A stretch of 64,000 nt of DNA, taken from NCBI RefSeq assembly GCF_026241855.1, contig NZ_JAPJDC010000001.1:1488001-1552000 (forward strand), written 5' to 3'. Of this stretch, positions 30,201 through 38,462 are shown one piece after another. The translations under genes were made by a program, and so were the position numbers. How positions within the stretch are numbered: position 1 is the first letter of the stretch; every line of letters begins with the position of its first letter. The DNA is from Curtobacterium flaccumfaciens pv. betae (GTDB lineage Bacteria; Actinomycetota; Actinomycetes; Actinomycetales; Microbacteriaceae). The notes under the pieces were generated by a model. The model worked only from the letters and a program-made list of their open reading frames with translations. It ran no database searches and had not been told where the DNA came from.

Positions 30201-30515
30201 CGCCGCCGCGTGCCGACAGCTCCTGGCGGACGAGGCCGAGGAGATCACCGACAAGGTCGTCGACAAGTACTACGGCGGTCGCGTCGAGACGAACGCGTTC
30301 AAGGTCGCCGACATCGCACTCGCGGGTCGGTCGGCACCGGCGATCGTCGAGCTGCGGCACGCCCTGGCCACCGGCGAGGCACCGGTGCCGATCGTCGCCG
30401 CGTTCGCGAGCAAGATCCGCACGATGGCGAAGGTCAGCGCCTTCCGGGGGCCGAGCGGGCAGGCGGCCTCGGCGCTCGGCATGGCGCCGTGGCAGGTGCA
30501 GCGCGCGCAGCGTGA
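27237..30515 (+). CDS. comEC: ComEC/Rec2 competence channel; frame runs on into holA
   Basis: The family-like part spans about residues 1-780 (to about 29590). It has N-terminal membrane helices and an OB-like domain (HVEVEAVLTRDLVPGDRSV), then the Competence domain (RGLAIGDRSGL, THLTAVSGANCAVVVGL) with many helices. A metallo-β-lactamase-like domain follows (ACDVGQGDAVLL, LTHFDRDHVGAVP, VVKVAHHGSADQDP). GTG start after GAGGGG. No stop occurs after the conserved end: the frame continues for about 310 more codons to 30515, overlapping holA in another phase as an Arg/Pro-rich stretch. The tail is probably not functional; a lost stop or a sequencing indel is possible. Confidence 0.8.
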   Translation: MQLAPSAIDLRVAVPVAVAWITTALLVGVPDVAPVVGGAAALLTGASGSVLRWRRGAGVVPAVAGLLLVAGALTTLLAVSVSVGDSRRAPEPLRALVAGPGAGHVEVEAVLTRDLVPGDRSVTATLVRADDLDGLRVPVRLVPDQHGDAPGAVLAAGARVTVTATLQPDEPGSATAFVAFLRGTPSSVPPDGLLGATDTARQAFVRATADLPQPGAALLRGLAIGDRSGLDPTTEAAMETSALTHLTAVSGANCAVVVGLVVVLGRACGLPRGPRAAAAVGVLLVFVVLVRPDPSIVRATVMAIVVLVVHLAGRPVRGVPLIALAAVGMLVVDPWFARSFAFALSVLATSGIVVLGPPLTELLARRVWPPVAAALAIPVAAQVACWPVTIPLSAALPTYAVPANLLAEPFAPVVTVIGLAACGLAPVWPVGAQGLAAVAWVPAAAVGGIAHGAAALPYASAPWPAGVLGVAAAVLVCGCIAVAVLVRGRLGSRLLLAAGVVVVVGVAAVTVPVLVVRGSVPGDWSVAACDVGQGDAVLLRGDDAVALVDTGDDEERLRACLDLLGVTRIDLLVLTHFDRDHVGAVPAVADTVETALVGPVGRASDERVVDDLRRAGVDVRTADDRVSGTLGPLAWRVVWPPGGDRAAGNDASIVLVTGPADGDSCPACLTGVFLGDLGESSQRRLRNAGGLPAGPIDVVKVAHHGSADQDPQLYRGLAARVGLIGVGADNTYGHPTPSALGMLEAADTLPLRTDERGTVVLARSGSDEVRVWTERSSSAAARRIVGAPLDPAPSGPAPPEGPHGRQEARARRSEDRPGALVGDPSGTRRAHHRARGVPRRPRPRCAEGPAAGRGPRARGTRPRSRPVRPRAPRDPRQPIAVRRAATRAGHERREVHRRLHHRDDLVPAGPRRRRHPGAPARGWRARQEAPRHDPQRCRRRGRSAVRRAQARDRPHRLRERRVPRSTTPDRTLRRPDPGDRVRRRPRRTRRRVPTAPGGRGRGDHRQGRRQVLRRSRRDERVQGRRHRTRGSVGTGDRRAAARPGHRRGTGADRRRVREQDPHDGEGQRLPGAERAGGLGARHGAVAGAARAA
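29582..29587 (+). promoter_or_regulatory. -10 box for holA inside the comEC end
   Basis: TAGGAT lies 56 nt before the holA ATG, right where ComEC similarity fades. The leader ends with GGAAGGA before the ATG. The -35 is not clear. Confidence 0.4.
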
Positions 30516-30663
30516 CGTCGCCGGCTGGAGCGAGTCCGGGCTGGCGAACGCGATCATCAGCATCGCCGAGGCGGACACCGCGGTGAAGGGTGGCTCGCGC
30601 GACGCGCACTACGCGCTCGAGGTCATGGTCCGCACCATCGCCCGACGCGGCGAGCCCCGCTGA
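29644..30663 (+). CDS. holA: DNA polymerase III subunit delta
   Basis: 339-residue clamp-loader δ subunit, which opens the β sliding clamp. I chose ATG 29644 (MAAKKPARAAAK), preceded by GGAAGGAC. Features are APVVLITGPEAFLADRARGVL at the N-terminus, LASPSLFGEPRLVQVTNVEK and the C-terminal helical domain ending in ALEVMVRTIARRG. Its first 872 nt lie over the comEC frame in a different phase. The comEA-comEC-holA-rpsT neighbourhood is widely conserved in actinobacteria, supporting the call. Confidence 0.94.
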   Translation: MAAKKPARAAAKIDQVPWSGIRPAPVVLITGPEAFLADRARGVLKDLLQGEDPALEVHDLEADQYAPGLLATLASPSLFGEPRLVQVTNVEKCTDAFITETISYLQAPADDVTLVLRHGGGVRGKKLLDTIRSGVGGGVEVLCDELKRETDRIDFVNAEFRAARRRIAPSAVRTLVTAFADDLAELAAACRQLLADEAEEITDKVVDKYYGGRVETNAFKVADIALAGRSAPAIVELRHALATGEAPVPIVAAFASKIRTMAKVSAFRGPSGQAASALGMAPWQVQRAQRDVAGWSESGLANAIISIAEADTAVKGGSRDAHYALEVMVRTIARRGEPR

Positions 30664-30706
30664 GGCGAGTCGGGCCTCCCGGCCTTCTCGCGCGCCGGTC
30701 GGCCGG

Positions 30707-30769
30707 CGCTTCGTGAGCAGAAATGGTCGGGTGTTCCATCACGACCCGACCCTTTCTGCTCACGAAGCG
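30707..30769. repeat. 26-bp inverted repeat built from the CGCTTCGTGAGCAG word
   Basis: Arms 30707-30732 and 30744-30769 pair with a single mismatch around an 11-nt loop. Each arm has CGCTTCGTGAGCAGAAA then GGTCGGGT. The same word occurs once at 2506. It sits between holA and rpsT (convergent) but is AT-richer and different from the rpsT terminator, so it may be a mobile palindromic repeat rather than a plain terminator. Confidence 0.65.
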
Positions 30770-30819
30770 AACCAAACGCACCCCACGCCGCACGCACGCC
30801 GCCCGCCCCCACACACGAC

Positions 30820-30850
30820 GAAGGCCCCGCACCAACGGTGCGGGGCCTTC
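30820..30850 (-). terminator. 14-bp hairpin after rpsT
   Basis: Perfect arms 30820-30833 and 30837-30850 with a 3-nt loop. It lies 20 nt beyond the rpsT stop on the minus strand. A smaller CTGACC/GGTCAG stem is immediately beside it. Confidence 0.8.
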
Positions 30851-30870
30851 TGACCAGAAGGGTCAGGACG

Positions 30871-31131
30871 TCAGAGCGACGAGACCTTCTTCGCGATGGC
30901 CGACTTGCGGTTCGCGGCCTGGTTCTTGTGGATGACACCCTTGCTCACGGCCTTGTCGAGCTTCTTCGACGCGAGGGCCAGGGCGGCAACGGCCTTGTCC
31001 TTGTCACCGGCGGCGACGGCGTCGTTGGCACGACGGATGTGCGTCTTGAGCTCCGACTTGTAGGCCTTGTTGCGCTCGGTGGCCTTGAGGTTGGTCTTGA
31101 TGCGCTTGATCTGCGACTTGATGTTCGCCAT
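30871..31131 (-). CDS. rpsT: 30S ribosomal protein S20
   Basis: 86-residue S20, a primary 16S rRNA-binding protein of the small subunit. It starts [14 protein letters not shown] and ends [20 protein letters not shown], lysine-rich and fully helical in the family. It is encoded on the minus strand with GCAGGAGCAATTC before the ATG at 31131. It is monocistronic, with a strong terminator. Confidence 0.98.
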   Translation of the reverse strand: MANIKSQIKRIKTNLKATERNKAYKSELKTHIRRANDAVAAGDKDKAVAALALASKKLDKAVSKGVIHKNQAANRKSAIAKKVSSL

Positions 31132-31340
31132 GAATTGCTCCTGCTCGTCTCGTACGGGTGGGCGCGACCGCAGGGTAGAGGGGCCCTTGGTCGCATCGCG
31201 TTCCACCCGTGGGCGGGGAACGCGGAAGCCAGCCACCAACACTACCAGGCAAGCGGGCTGCCACCAAAGCACGAAACACCGCCGCATCGGCACAAGCCCG
31301 CGGCCGACCGCGCCGAAACCCCACGGCAACACGCACCGGA

Positions 31341-31346
31341 TACCGT
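31341..31346 (+). promoter_or_regulatory. -10 box for the aminotransferase gene
   Basis: TACCGT lies 7 nt before ATG 31354, matching the leaderless pattern of the window and favouring this start over the GTG at 31345. The remainder of the 31132-31353 gap is only the divergent rpsT leader (possible minus-strand -10 TACCCT near 31175). Confidence 0.4.
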
Positions 31347-31353
31347 GACGGAC

Positions 31354-32520
31354 ATGCCCTCCCTCGCACCGCGCATCGACACCGTGCCCGCCTCCGGCAT
31401 CCGGAGGGTCTTCGAGCAGGCGGCCCTGCTGCAGTCGAGCGGCACGGACGTCACGATGCTCGTGATCGGCGAGCCGGACGTCCCGGTGGCGCCGCACATC
31501 GGCGAGGCGGCCCGTCGCGCCTGGACCGAGGACCGCACCGGGTACACGCCGAACGGCGGGATCGCGCCGCTCCGCGAAGCCGTCCGCGACAAGCTCCGCC
31601 GTGAGAACCGGATCGAGGCCGACCTCGAGCAGATCTGGATGACGATCGGTGCGACCCAGGCGCTCTTCCAGGCGATGACGCTGACCCTGAGCCCGGGCGA
31701 CGAGGTGCTCGTGCCGGACCCCGGCTACACGACCTTCACGATGAACGCCCACATCATCGGGGCGACCCCCGTGCCGTACCGGCTGGAGCCGCAGCACGGG
31801 TTCGAACCCGATCTGCAGGCCCTCGAGGCGAGCGTCACCGAACGCACGCGGGTGCTCATCGTCAACTCGCCGTCGAACCCGCTCGGCTCGGTCTTCGGCG
31901 AGGAGACCCTGCGTGCGCTCCTGGCCTTCGCGAAGCGGCACGACCTCTGGGTGATCAGCGACGAGGTCTACGAGTACTTCACCTACGGCACCCGGCACGT
32001 CAGCCTGGCGGCGCTCGACGAGGACGACCGCGTGTTCTCGGCGTTCTCGCTGAGCAAGACGTACGCGATGACCGGCGTGCGCGTGGGCTACCTCGTCACG
32101 CCGAAGGGACTCGGCGCGACGATGCGGACCACGCAGGAGGCCATGATCAGCTGCGTCGCCGAACCCGACCAGTACGCGGCCCTCGCGGCGATCGTGGGGG
32201 ACCACTCCGCGGTGCGCGACGCTCGGGAGCACTACCGCGCGAACCTCGAGGTCGCGAAGGAGACGCTCGACGCCGCCGGCATCCGGTACCTCGACCCGCG
32301 CGGGGCGTTCTACCTGTGGATCGACATGTCGCACGCGTCCGACGGGGACATCGCCGAGTGGGCGCTCGGGTTCCTGCAGCGTGAGCGGGTCGCCGTCGCG
32401 CCGGGCAGCGCCTTCGGACGCACCGGCGAAGGGTGGATCCGCGTGTGCCTCGCAGCCACCGCGGACGATCTCCGACGTGGCCTGGGCGCGCTGCCGGCTC
32501 CGGCGCACGCGACCGTCTGA
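31354..32520 (+). CDS. Pyridoxal phosphate aminotransferase, class I/II
   Basis: 388-residue fold-type I aminotransferase of the aspartate/aromatic aminotransferase group. Motifs are [15 protein letters not shown], a phosphate/pyridine-site loop near [44 protein letters not shown], and the Schiff-base lysine in [17 protein letters not shown] (about residue 235). A late Arg in GWIRVCLA binds the substrate carboxylate. The amino acid used cannot be fixed by sequence. It is monocistronic between rpsT (divergent) and lepA. Confidence 0.88.
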   Translation: MPSLAPRIDTVPASGIRRVFEQAALLQSSGTDVTMLVIGEPDVPVAPHIGEAARRAWTEDRTGYTPNGGIAPLREAVRDKLRRENRIEADLEQIWMTIGATQALFQAMTLTLSPGDEVLVPDPGYTTFTMNAHIIGATPVPYRLEPQHGFEPDLQALEASVTERTRVLIVNSPSNPLGSVFGEETLRALLAFAKRHDLWVISDEVYEYFTYGTRHVSLAALDEDDRVFSAFSLSKTYAMTGVRVGYLVTPKGLGATMRTTQEAMISCVAEPDQYAALAAIVGDHSAVRDAREHYRANLEVAKETLDAAGIRYLDPRGAFYLWIDMSHASDGDIAEWALGFLQRERVAVAPGSAFGRTGEGWIRVCLAATADDLRRGLGALPAPAHATV

Positions 32521-32561
32521 CCGGCGGCCGACGCCCGCCTCGACGACCGCATCACCGCTTC

Positions 32562-32613
32562 GGAGGCGCGCCCCGCGTCCGTCACGCACGTGGCGGACGC
32601 GCGCCGTGCCTCC
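32562..32613 (+). terminator. Two-part hairpin after the aminotransferase gene
   Basis: Outer GGAGGC (32562-32567) pairs with GCCTCC (32608-32613). Inner CGCGTCCG (32574-32581) pairs with CGGACGCG (32594-32601). The internal loop is asymmetric. Confidence 0.5.
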
Positions 32614-32667
32614 AGGGCGGGTGAAGCGTGGGAGACTGTTGCGACCGTCCGACCCACCTGAGGAACC

Positions 32668-34515
32668 GTGAGCCCACAAGCATCCGCTCCGCTGGAGCCC
32701 GCAGCGACCCCGGCCGACGCGATCCGCAACTTCTGCATCATCGCGCACATCGACCACGGCAAGTCGACGCTGGCCGACCGCATGCTGTCGATCACCGGCA
32801 TCGTCGAGGACCGTGCGATGCGTGCGCAGTACCTCGACCGCATGGACATCGAGCGCGAGCGCGGCATCACGATCAAGTCGCAGGCCGTGCGCATGCCGTG
32901 GGAACTCGACGGTGAGACCTTCGCGCTGAACATGATCGACACCCCCGGGCACGTCGACTTCTCGTACGAGGTCTCGCGCTCCCTGGCCGCGTGCGAGGGC
33001 GCGATCCTGCTCGTCGACGCCGCCCAGGGCATCGAGGCGCAGACGCTCGCGAACCTGTACCTGGCGCTCGAGAACGACCTCGAGATCATCCCCGTCCTCA
33101 ACAAGATCGACCTCCCGGCGGCCGAACCGGACAAGTACGCGGCCGAGCTCGCGCAGCTCATCGGTGGCAAGCCCGAGGACGTCCTCCGGGTGTCCGGCAA
33201 GACCGGTGTCGGGGTGCCGGAGCTCCTCGACCTGGTCGTCCGTCGCGTGCCGGCCCCCGTCGGCGACGCCGAGGCAGCGCCCCGCGCGATGATCTTCGAC
33301 TCGGTCTACGACAGCTACCGCGGCGTCGTCACCTACGTCCGCATGATCGACGGCACCATCTCGCCCCGCGAGAAGGTCCAGATGATGTCGACGAAGTCGA
33401 CGCACGAGATCCTGGAGATCGGGGTCTCGAGCCCGGAGCCGAAGCCCACGAAGGGGCTGTCCGTCGGCGAGGTCGGCTACCTGATCACCGGTGTGAAGGA
33501 CGTCCGCCAGTCCAAGGTCGGCGACACCGTCACGAGCGCACAGAAGCCCGCGACGCAGGCGCTGCCCGGCTACACGGACCCGAAGCCGATGGTGTTCTCG
33601 GGCCTGTACCCGATCGACGGCAGCGACTACCCGGTGCTCCGCGAAGCGCTCGACAAGCTCAAGCTCTCCGATGCCGCACTGGTCTACGAGCCGGAGACCT
33701 CGGTGGCGCTCGGCTTCGGGTTCCGCTGCGGGTTCCTCGGGCTGCTGCACCTCGAGATCATCACCGAGCGGCTGTCCCGCGAGTTCGGTCTCGACCTCAT
33801 CACCACGGCCCCGAGCGTGATCTACGAGGTCACGACCGAGGACAACGCCGTGACCGAGGTCACGAACCCCTCGGAGTTCCCGACCGGGCGCATCGTCGAG
33901 GTCCGCGAGCCGATGGTCCGCGCCGCGATCCTGGCCCCGAAGGACTACGTCGGCGCGATCATGGAACTGTGCCAGCAGCGCCGCGGCTCCCTGCTCGGCA
34001 TGGAGTACCTCGGCGAGGACCGCGTCGAGATCCGCTACGAGATGCCCCTCGGCGAGATCGTCTTCGACTTCTTCGACCAGCTGAAGAGCAAGACCCAGGG
34101 CTACGCGTCGCTCGACTACGAGCCCACCGGCGACCAGGCCGCCGACCTCGTCAAGGTCGACATCCTGCTGCAGGGCGACCAGGTCGACGCCTTCAGCGCG
34201 ATCGTGCACCGTGACAAGGCGTACGCCTACGGCACGCTCATGACCGAGCGGCTGCGCAAGCTCATCCCGCGCCAGCAGTTCGAGGTGCCGATCCAGGCTG
34301 CCATCGGCGCCCGCATCATCGCCCGCGAGAGCATCCGCGCGATGCGCAAGGACGTCCTGGCGAAGTGCTACGGCGGTGACATCACCCGCAAGCGCAAGCT
34401 CCTCGAGAAGCAGAAGGAGGGCAAGAAGCGCATGAAGACCATCGGTCGGGTCGAGGTCCCGCAGGAAGCCTTCATCGCGGCGCTCTCCGGCGACGTCGAA
34501 GAGAAGAAGAAGTAG
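32668..34515 (+). CDS. lepA: Elongation factor 4 (LepA)
   Basis: 615-residue translational GTPase that back-translocates stalled ribosomes. G-motifs: [16 protein letters not shown] (G1), ERERGITI (G2 region), [14 protein letters not shown] (G3), LNKIDLP (G4) and SGKTGVG (G5). EF-G-like domains II, III and V follow, and the LepA-specific C-terminal domain ends in the basic [23 protein letters not shown] start after GAGGAACC. Convergent with the small membrane protein gene downstream. Confidence 0.97.
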   Translation: MSPQASAPLEPAATPADAIRNFCIIAHIDHGKSTLADRMLSITGIVEDRAMRAQYLDRMDIERERGITIKSQAVRMPWELDGETFALNMIDTPGHVDFSYEVSRSLAACEGAILLVDAAQGIEAQTLANLYLALENDLEIIPVLNKIDLPAAEPDKYAAELAQLIGGKPEDVLRVSGKTGVGVPELLDLVVRRVPAPVGDAEAAPRAMIFDSVYDSYRGVVTYVRMIDGTISPREKVQMMSTKSTHEILEIGVSSPEPKPTKGLSVGEVGYLITGVKDVRQSKVGDTVTSAQKPATQALPGYTDPKPMVFSGLYPIDGSDYPVLREALDKLKLSDAALVYEPETSVALGFGFRCGFLGLLHLEIITERLSREFGLDLITTAPSVIYEVTTEDNAVTEVTNPSEFPTGRIVEVREPMVRAAILAPKDYVGAIMELCQQRRGSLLGMEYLGEDRVEIRYEMPLGEIVFDFFDQLKSKTQGYASLDYEPTGDQAADLVKVDILLQGDQVDAFSAIVHRDKAYAYGTLMTERLRKLIPRQQFEVPIQAAIGARIIARESIRAMRKDVLAKCYGGDITRKRKLLEKQKEGKKRMKTIGRVEVPQEAFIAALSGDVEEKKK

Positions 34516-34533
34516 CGCGTAGCGCGCGGCGCG

Positions 34534-34593
34534 TTTCGCGCTGAGCGACAGCTCACGCACTGCGACCGCCGAGATCTGTCGGTGAGCGCGAAA
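34534..34593. terminator. Weak stem between convergent lepA and the membrane protein gene
   Basis: TTTCGCGCT (34534-34542) pairs with AGCGCGAAA (34585-34593) over a 42-nt loop containing small local stems. It is the only terminator-like structure in the gap. Confidence 0.35.
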
Positions 34594-34605
34594 GCTCGGC
34601 GCGGG

Positions 34606-35103
34606 TCAGCCGGTCCGGCGGGCGCGCGCCCGCAGGGCGGCCAGGCAGAGGGCCGGGAGGCTCGCAGCGGCCAGTCCCGCCAGTGCGGTCCGCAGGATGG
34701 CCCAGTGGGCAGCCGCGTCGAAGTCGGTCTGCTCGCCGGAGGCCACCCCGGCGACCACGGCGCCGACGACCATCGCGAGCGTCACGACCGCGAGGACCAG
34801 CGGCAGCCGACGGCCGCGCTGACGCCGCACCGCCGACACCAGTGCTGCACCGAACAGCAGCACCCCGGCGCCGGCGCAGCTCGCCCCGACGGCGGCGATG
34901 ACGTTCGCGGTGTCGAAGCCGTTCCACGCCTCGGGAGCGAGCGCGACGGTGGCGTACCGGGCGGGTGACGCCGCGGCCGACGTGGTCACGTCCACCAGCA
35001 CCCGGGCGGTCGCCGCCACGCCGAACGCGACGATCGCGAGCGCGGCGAGGACGGCGGTCCGGCGGTTGACGGACCGCGGACGGACGGGGGTGGGGCGGGG
35101 CAC
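34606..35103 (-). CDS. Hypothetical four-helix membrane protein
   Basis: 165-residue protein that I do not recognise. Four hydrophobic segments are predicted at about 17-37, 63-88, 99-120 and 135-158, with a basic N-terminus (RPTPVRPRSVNRR) and a basic C-terminus. The loop after helix 1 holds ARYATVALAPEAWNGFDTANV, which may face outside. The pattern of long Ala/Val/Leu helices and no charged motif fits a small integral membrane protein. Divergent from the DUF1990 gene. Confidence 0.65.
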   Translation of the reverse strand: MPRPTPVRPRSVNRRTAVLAALAIVAFGVAATARVLVDVTTSAAASPARYATVALAPEAWNGFDTANVIAAVGASCAGAGVLLFGAALVSAVRRQRGRRLPLVLAVVTLAMVVGAVVAGVASGEQTDFDAAAHWAILRTALAGLAAASLPALCLAALRARARRTG

Positions 35104-35160
35104 CTGCTGACGATAGCCCCGGGGCGGGCGGTTGTCGGGCCTCCAGTTCGGGGTGCACGG

Positions 35161-35228
35161 CGGGCGGGCCGATCCGACGGAGGTGAGCGTGGATCGGTTC
35201 GATCCGGGGCGGCCCGCCCAAGTAACAT
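35161..35228 (+). promoter_or_regulatory. Promoter with nested inverted repeats before the DUF1990 gene
   Basis: -10 TAACAT (35223-35228) is 6 nt from ATG 35235. Upstream, GGGCGGGCC (about 35162-35170) pairs with GGCCCGCCC (about 35211-35219). Inside it GGATC-GGTTC-GATCC (35191-35205) forms a smaller palindrome. The latter is a candidate operator near the -35. Confidence 0.4.
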
Positions 35229-35234
35229 GGCGGC

Positions 35235-35882
35235 ATGAGCATCCGCGGGAGCTACCGGACCGCCCTGACGTACGGCGCGGTGGGGGCGACCCAGGCGTCG
35301 GACCTCATGACCTACCCGCCGGACGGCTTCACGCCGGCCGAGTCGCGCGCGCGGATCGGACACGGCGACCAGCGGTTCGAGACCGCCGTGGTGCAGGCGC
35401 TCACGTGGCAGATCCAGGAGCGCAGCGGGGTCCGTGTGCGCGTCGAGGAGCAGCCCGACGACGACGAGGTCCGGTACAACCCGGTCACCTTCGACGACGA
35501 CGGTGTGCCGATCGCGCCGGCGTCCATCGGCACGCCCCGGGTCGAGAAGTTCGCGCCCGACGGCACCCCGCTGCTGACGGCGGGCACCAGTGCGACGCTG
35601 ACGATCCACGCGTTCGGGCAGACCGTGCTGGCACCGGTGCGCGTCGTGTCGATCATCGACGAGCACGACCGCAAGGGGTTCGCCTACGGCACGCTCGAGG
35701 GGCACCCGCTCTCCGGCGAGGAGTCGTTCGTCGTCGAGCGCACCCCGGACGGCTCGGTGTGGCTGCAGGTCCGGCAGTTCTCGCAGCCGGCGAGCCGGAA
35801 GTGGCGCTTCGTCGCGCCGTTCGTGCGGCGGCAGCAGAAGGTCATGGCGGAGAAGTACCTGGCGGCGCTGCGGGGCGACTAG
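35235..35882 (+). CDS. DUF1990 family protein
   Basis: 215-residue protein of the DUF1990 family, of unknown function. Family-like traits are TYPPDGFTPAESRARIGHGD near the start, a repeat of β-strand segments, and GTLEGHPLSGEESFVVER then VWLQVRQFSQPASRKWRFVAP near the end. No signal or membrane segment. Leaderless start at ATG 35235. Convergent with the HAD gene. A steroidogenic/START-like fold is possible but unproven. Confidence 0.8.
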   Translation: MSIRGSYRTALTYGAVGATQASDLMTYPPDGFTPAESRARIGHGDQRFETAVVQALTWQIQERSGVRVRVEEQPDDDEVRYNPVTFDDDGVPIAPASIGTPRVEKFAPDGTPLLTAGTSATLTIHAFGQTVLAPVRVVSIIDEHDRKGFAYGTLEGHPLSGEESFVVERTPDGSVWLQVRQFSQPASRKWRFVAPFVRRQQKVMAEKYLAALRGD

Positions 35883-35963
35883 GCGTCTGGTCGCGGTCTC
35901 GCGGTCACGCGGTCGCGCTCGCGGTCTCGCGACTGCGCCCGCGCCTGCGCCCGCTGCCGCTCC
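35883..35963. repeat. Low-complexity CG-rich spacer
   Basis: Short imperfect repeats of GGTCTCGCG / GCGCCCGCG fill the gap between the convergent DUF1990 and HAD genes. They can pair locally in several ways and may act as a terminator. No gene seen. Confidence 0.4.
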
Positions 35964-36656
35964 TCAGCGGAGCGGCGGGAGTGCGGCGATCGCATCCTCG
36001 ATGAGGGCGGCGTCCTGCTGGCAGTCGCGTGCGACCGTCACGGCGTTCGTGTGCCGCAACGCGTCCACGTCGTAGACACCCGTCGCCACGGCCAGGAAGG
36101 GGATGCCCGCGGCGTCCGCGGCCTCACCGTCGCGCGGGGTGTCGCCGACGATGACCGCCCGGGTGCCCACCAGTGCGGCGGCGGCGCGCAGGGTGACCCC
36201 GGCCCGCTCGACCTCGGTGTCGCCGAAGTACGAGTGCTCCCAGTCGAAGACGTCGGCGTCGAACCCGGCGCCGGTGAGCTTCACCCGGGCGCGGTACTCG
36301 GAGTTGCCGGTGAGCAGGCCGTTGCGCCACCCGAGTTCGGCGAAGCGGGTCAGGAGTGCCTTCGCCCCGGGGACGGGGCTGCGGTGGTCGCCGGAGGCGT
36401 GCCGTTCGGCGGTCAGGTCGTGCAGGTGCCGGCTGACCGTGGGGATCAGGGTGTCCTCGAACGCGTGGGCGTGCACGTGCTCGGCGATGAGCCCGGCGTC
36501 GGTCCGGCCGTGCTGGTGCCCGACCCGCAGGGTGAGGTCGCGGCCCACCGCCCGCTCGAGGGCGAGGTGGTAGAGGTTGCCCGGGGACGACGCGTTCATC
36601 ACGAGGGTGCCGTCGATGTCCCACAGGACCGTGGTGGGGACGGGATGGTGCTCCAT
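35964..36656 (-). CDS. HAD-superfamily hydrolase (phosphatase)
   Basis: 230-residue haloacid dehalogenase-type phosphatase. The nucleophile motif LWDIDGTLV is at about residues 11-19, an LLTGNSEYR motif II near 110, a lysine in RVKLTGAGF, and GDTPRDGEAADAAG (motif IV, about 178). The helical cap lies between motifs I and II. The start is ATG 36656; more upstream in-frame codons lie in the hemW promoter. Divergent from hemW. The substrate (possibly a phosphoglycolate-like small phosphate) is unknown. Confidence 0.85.
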   Translation of the reverse strand: MEHHPVPTTVLWDIDGTLVMNASSPGNLYHLALERAVGRDLTLRVGHQHGRTDAGLIAEHVHAHAFEDTLIPTVSRHLHDLTAERHASGDHRSPVPGAKALLTRFAELGWRNGLLTGNSEYRARVKLTGAGFDADVFDWEHSYFGDTEVERAGVTLRAAAALVGTRAVIVGDTPRDGEAADAAGIPFLAVATGVYDVDALRHTNAVTVARDCQQDAALIEDAIAALPPLR

Positions 36657-36671
36657 GGCTCCATCATGACG

Positions 36672-36677
36672 GAGAAT
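36672..36677 (+). promoter_or_regulatory. -10-like box for hemW
   Basis: GAGAAT lies 7 nt before ATG 36685, consistent with a leaderless start there rather than at ATG 36676. Confidence 0.3.
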
Positions 36678-36684
36678 GGAGCCC

Positions 36685-37938
36685 ATGCCGAGTGCTCTCC
36701 CGATCGCCGATCCAGCACCAGCAGACGGCCTGATCACCCCGTGGGCGGCAGCGGGCTCCGCTGCCGGGCCGGGGGCTGGTCCCACCGCCGGTGACGTGCC
36801 CTTCGGCGTGTACGTGCACGTGCCGTTCTGCCGCGTGCGCTGTGGCTACTGCGACTTCAACACCTACACGGCGTCGGAGCTCCGCGGCGTCCGTCGCGAC
36901 GACTACGCCGGGCACGCCGTGCGCGAGATCGAGTGGGCCGCGACCGTGCTCGACCGCTCCGGTGTGCCGCGGCGGCCGGTGTCGACCGTCTTCTTCGGTG
37001 GCGGCACCCCGACCATGCTCCCGGCGTCCGACCTGGCGATGATCCTCCGTGCGATCGACGACACCTGGGGCATCCTGCCCGGGGCGGAGGTCACCACCGA
37101 GGCGAACCCGGACTCCGTCGACGCGGCGTCGCTCGAGACGCTGCGGGCCGGCGGCTTCAACCGGATCAGCTACGGCATGCAGTCCGCCGTGCCGCACGTG
37201 CTCGCCACGCTCGACCGCACGCACGACCCGCTCCGGGTCCCCGTCGTCGTCGACCTCGCGAAGCAGCAGGGGCTCGACGTCTCGCTCGACCTCATCTACT
37301 CGACGCCGGGGGAGTCCCTCGCCGACTGGCGGACCTCGCTCGACGCCGCGATCGCCTGCGAGCCCGACCACGTGTCGGCGTACTCGCTCATCGTCGAGGA
37401 CGGCACCGCGATGGGCCGCATGGTCGCCCGCGGCGAGCTCCCAGCCCCCGACGACGACCTGGCCGCCGACATGTACGAGCTCGCCGACCAGGTGCTCGGC
37501 GACGCCGGCTACTCCTGGTACGAGGTGTCGAACTGGGCGCGCGGCGACGAGCACGCGAGTCGCCACAACCTGTCCTACTGGAAGGGCCACGACTGGTGGG
37601 GCGTCGGCCCCGGCGCACACTCCGCCGTCGCCGGCACGCGCTGGTGGAACGTCAAGCACCCGGCCGCGTACGCGAACCGGGTGCTGTCGGGGGAGTCGCC
37701 GGCCGCCGGCCGCGAGACCATCGACGACGAGACGCGGTACGTCGAGCGCCTGCTGCTGGCGGCGCGGGTCCGCGGGGAGCTCGCGACGAGCGAGATCCGC
37801 CAGGAGGCCCGTGGCCGGGTCGCCGGCCTCATCGCACGCGGACTCGTGGACGGGTCGGCCGCGGTGCGGGGACAGATCGACCTGACCCTGCAGGGTCGCC
37901 TGCTCGCCGACGCGGTGGTGCGGGAGCTGCTCGACTGA
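36685..37938 (+). CDS. hemW: Radical SAM haem chaperone HemW
   Basis: 417-residue radical SAM protein formerly annotated as oxygen-independent coproporphyrinogen oxidase. The [4Fe-4S] motif is CRVRCGYC (CX3CX2C, about residue 45). The GGGTPTML SAM-binding segment and TEANPDSVD follow. A C-terminal HemN-like domain is present (RYVERLLLAARVRG). The first 35 residues are an Ala/Pro/Gly-rich extension. Start taken at ATG 36685; ATG 36676 adds three residues. The lack of the second CX2C or Trp/Gln marks of true HemN was not checked; hemW is the usual assignment at this length. Confidence 0.9.
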   Translation: MPSALPIADPAPADGLITPWAAAGSAAGPGAGPTAGDVPFGVYVHVPFCRVRCGYCDFNTYTASELRGVRRDDYAGHAVREIEWAATVLDRSGVPRRPVSTVFFGGGTPTMLPASDLAMILRAIDDTWGILPGAEVTTEANPDSVDAASLETLRAGGFNRISYGMQSAVPHVLATLDRTHDPLRVPVVVDLAKQQGLDVSLDLIYSTPGESLADWRTSLDAAIACEPDHVSAYSLIVEDGTAMGRMVARGELPAPDDDLAADMYELADQVLGDAGYSWYEVSNWARGDEHASRHNLSYWKGHDWWGVGPGAHSAVAGTRWWNVKHPAAYANRVLSGESPAAGRETIDDETRYVERLLLAARVRGELATSEIRQEARGRVAGLIARGLVDGSAAVRGQIDLTLQGRLLADAVVRELLD

Positions 37939-37975
37939 GGGGCCGGCTCACTGCCCGCTGCGCAGTGCTTGCCGC

Positions 37976-38407
37976 TTACTGCTTGATGAACTCGATCGAG
38001 AGCGGGTAGCGGTAGAACTGGCCCTGGTTCGCGGCGATCGCGGCCATGATGCTGAAGATCAGCGACACGATGCCCGCTGCCAGCACGATCAGGACCCCGA
38101 CGCCGAACACCGACGTGAGCGAACCGACCACGTAGGCGATGCCCATCGTGATGTGGAAGTTCAGCGCGACGCGGGTGTGCTCGCGGACGAAGCCGCCGCG
38201 GTCGCGGAGGACCAGGTAGGCGACCAACGGTGCGATGAAGTTGAAGAAGATGCCGCCGATGTGCGTCAGCGTGGCCCACAGGCGCTGGTCCTCCGGGCTC
38301 ATCGGCCGGGGCGGGGTGTAGCCGGCGGGGTACTGCGGTCCGCCGGGGTACTGCGGTCCGCCGGGCTGCTCGGGTCCGGGGCCGTCGGGCTGCTGTCCGT
38401 AGGTCAT
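37976..38407 (-). CDS. DUF4870 domain membrane protein
   Basis: 143-residue protein: a Pro/Gly/Gln/Tyr-rich cytoplasmic N-terminus (residues 1-33, GGPQYPGGPQYPAGY) then a DUF4870 domain (SPEDQRLWATLTHIGGIFFN onward). It has three membrane helices and the conserved HTRVALNFHITM segment. Function is unknown; family members occur with other tail-less membrane proteins. Convergent with hemW, with a short CACTGC/GCAGTG stem in the 37-nt gap. Confidence 0.85.
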   Translation of the reverse strand: MTYGQQPDGPGPEQPGGPQYPGGPQYPAGYTPPRPMSPEDQRLWATLTHIGGIFFNFIAPLVAYLVLRDRGGFVREHTRVALNFHITMGIAYVVGSLTSVFGVGVLIVLAAGIVSLIFSIMAAIAANQGQFYRYPLSIEFIKQ

Positions 38408-38462
38408 GGCGGAAGCGTATCGGCCGACCGCCCGGAAGTCCCGGGCCGTCAGCCGTCGGGCG

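Noticed and set aside
29644..30515. ComEC C-terminal extension as a new domain
   Set aside because: Its composition (Arg/Pro/His-rich, no hydrophobic pattern) is that of an out-of-frame reading of holA.
30871..34560. Very long minus-strand open frame (about 1229 codons) across lepA and the aminotransferase gene
   Set aside because: Only its last 86 codons (rpsT) are real. The rest is the antisense shadow of two well-conserved plus-strand genes, favoured by high GC.
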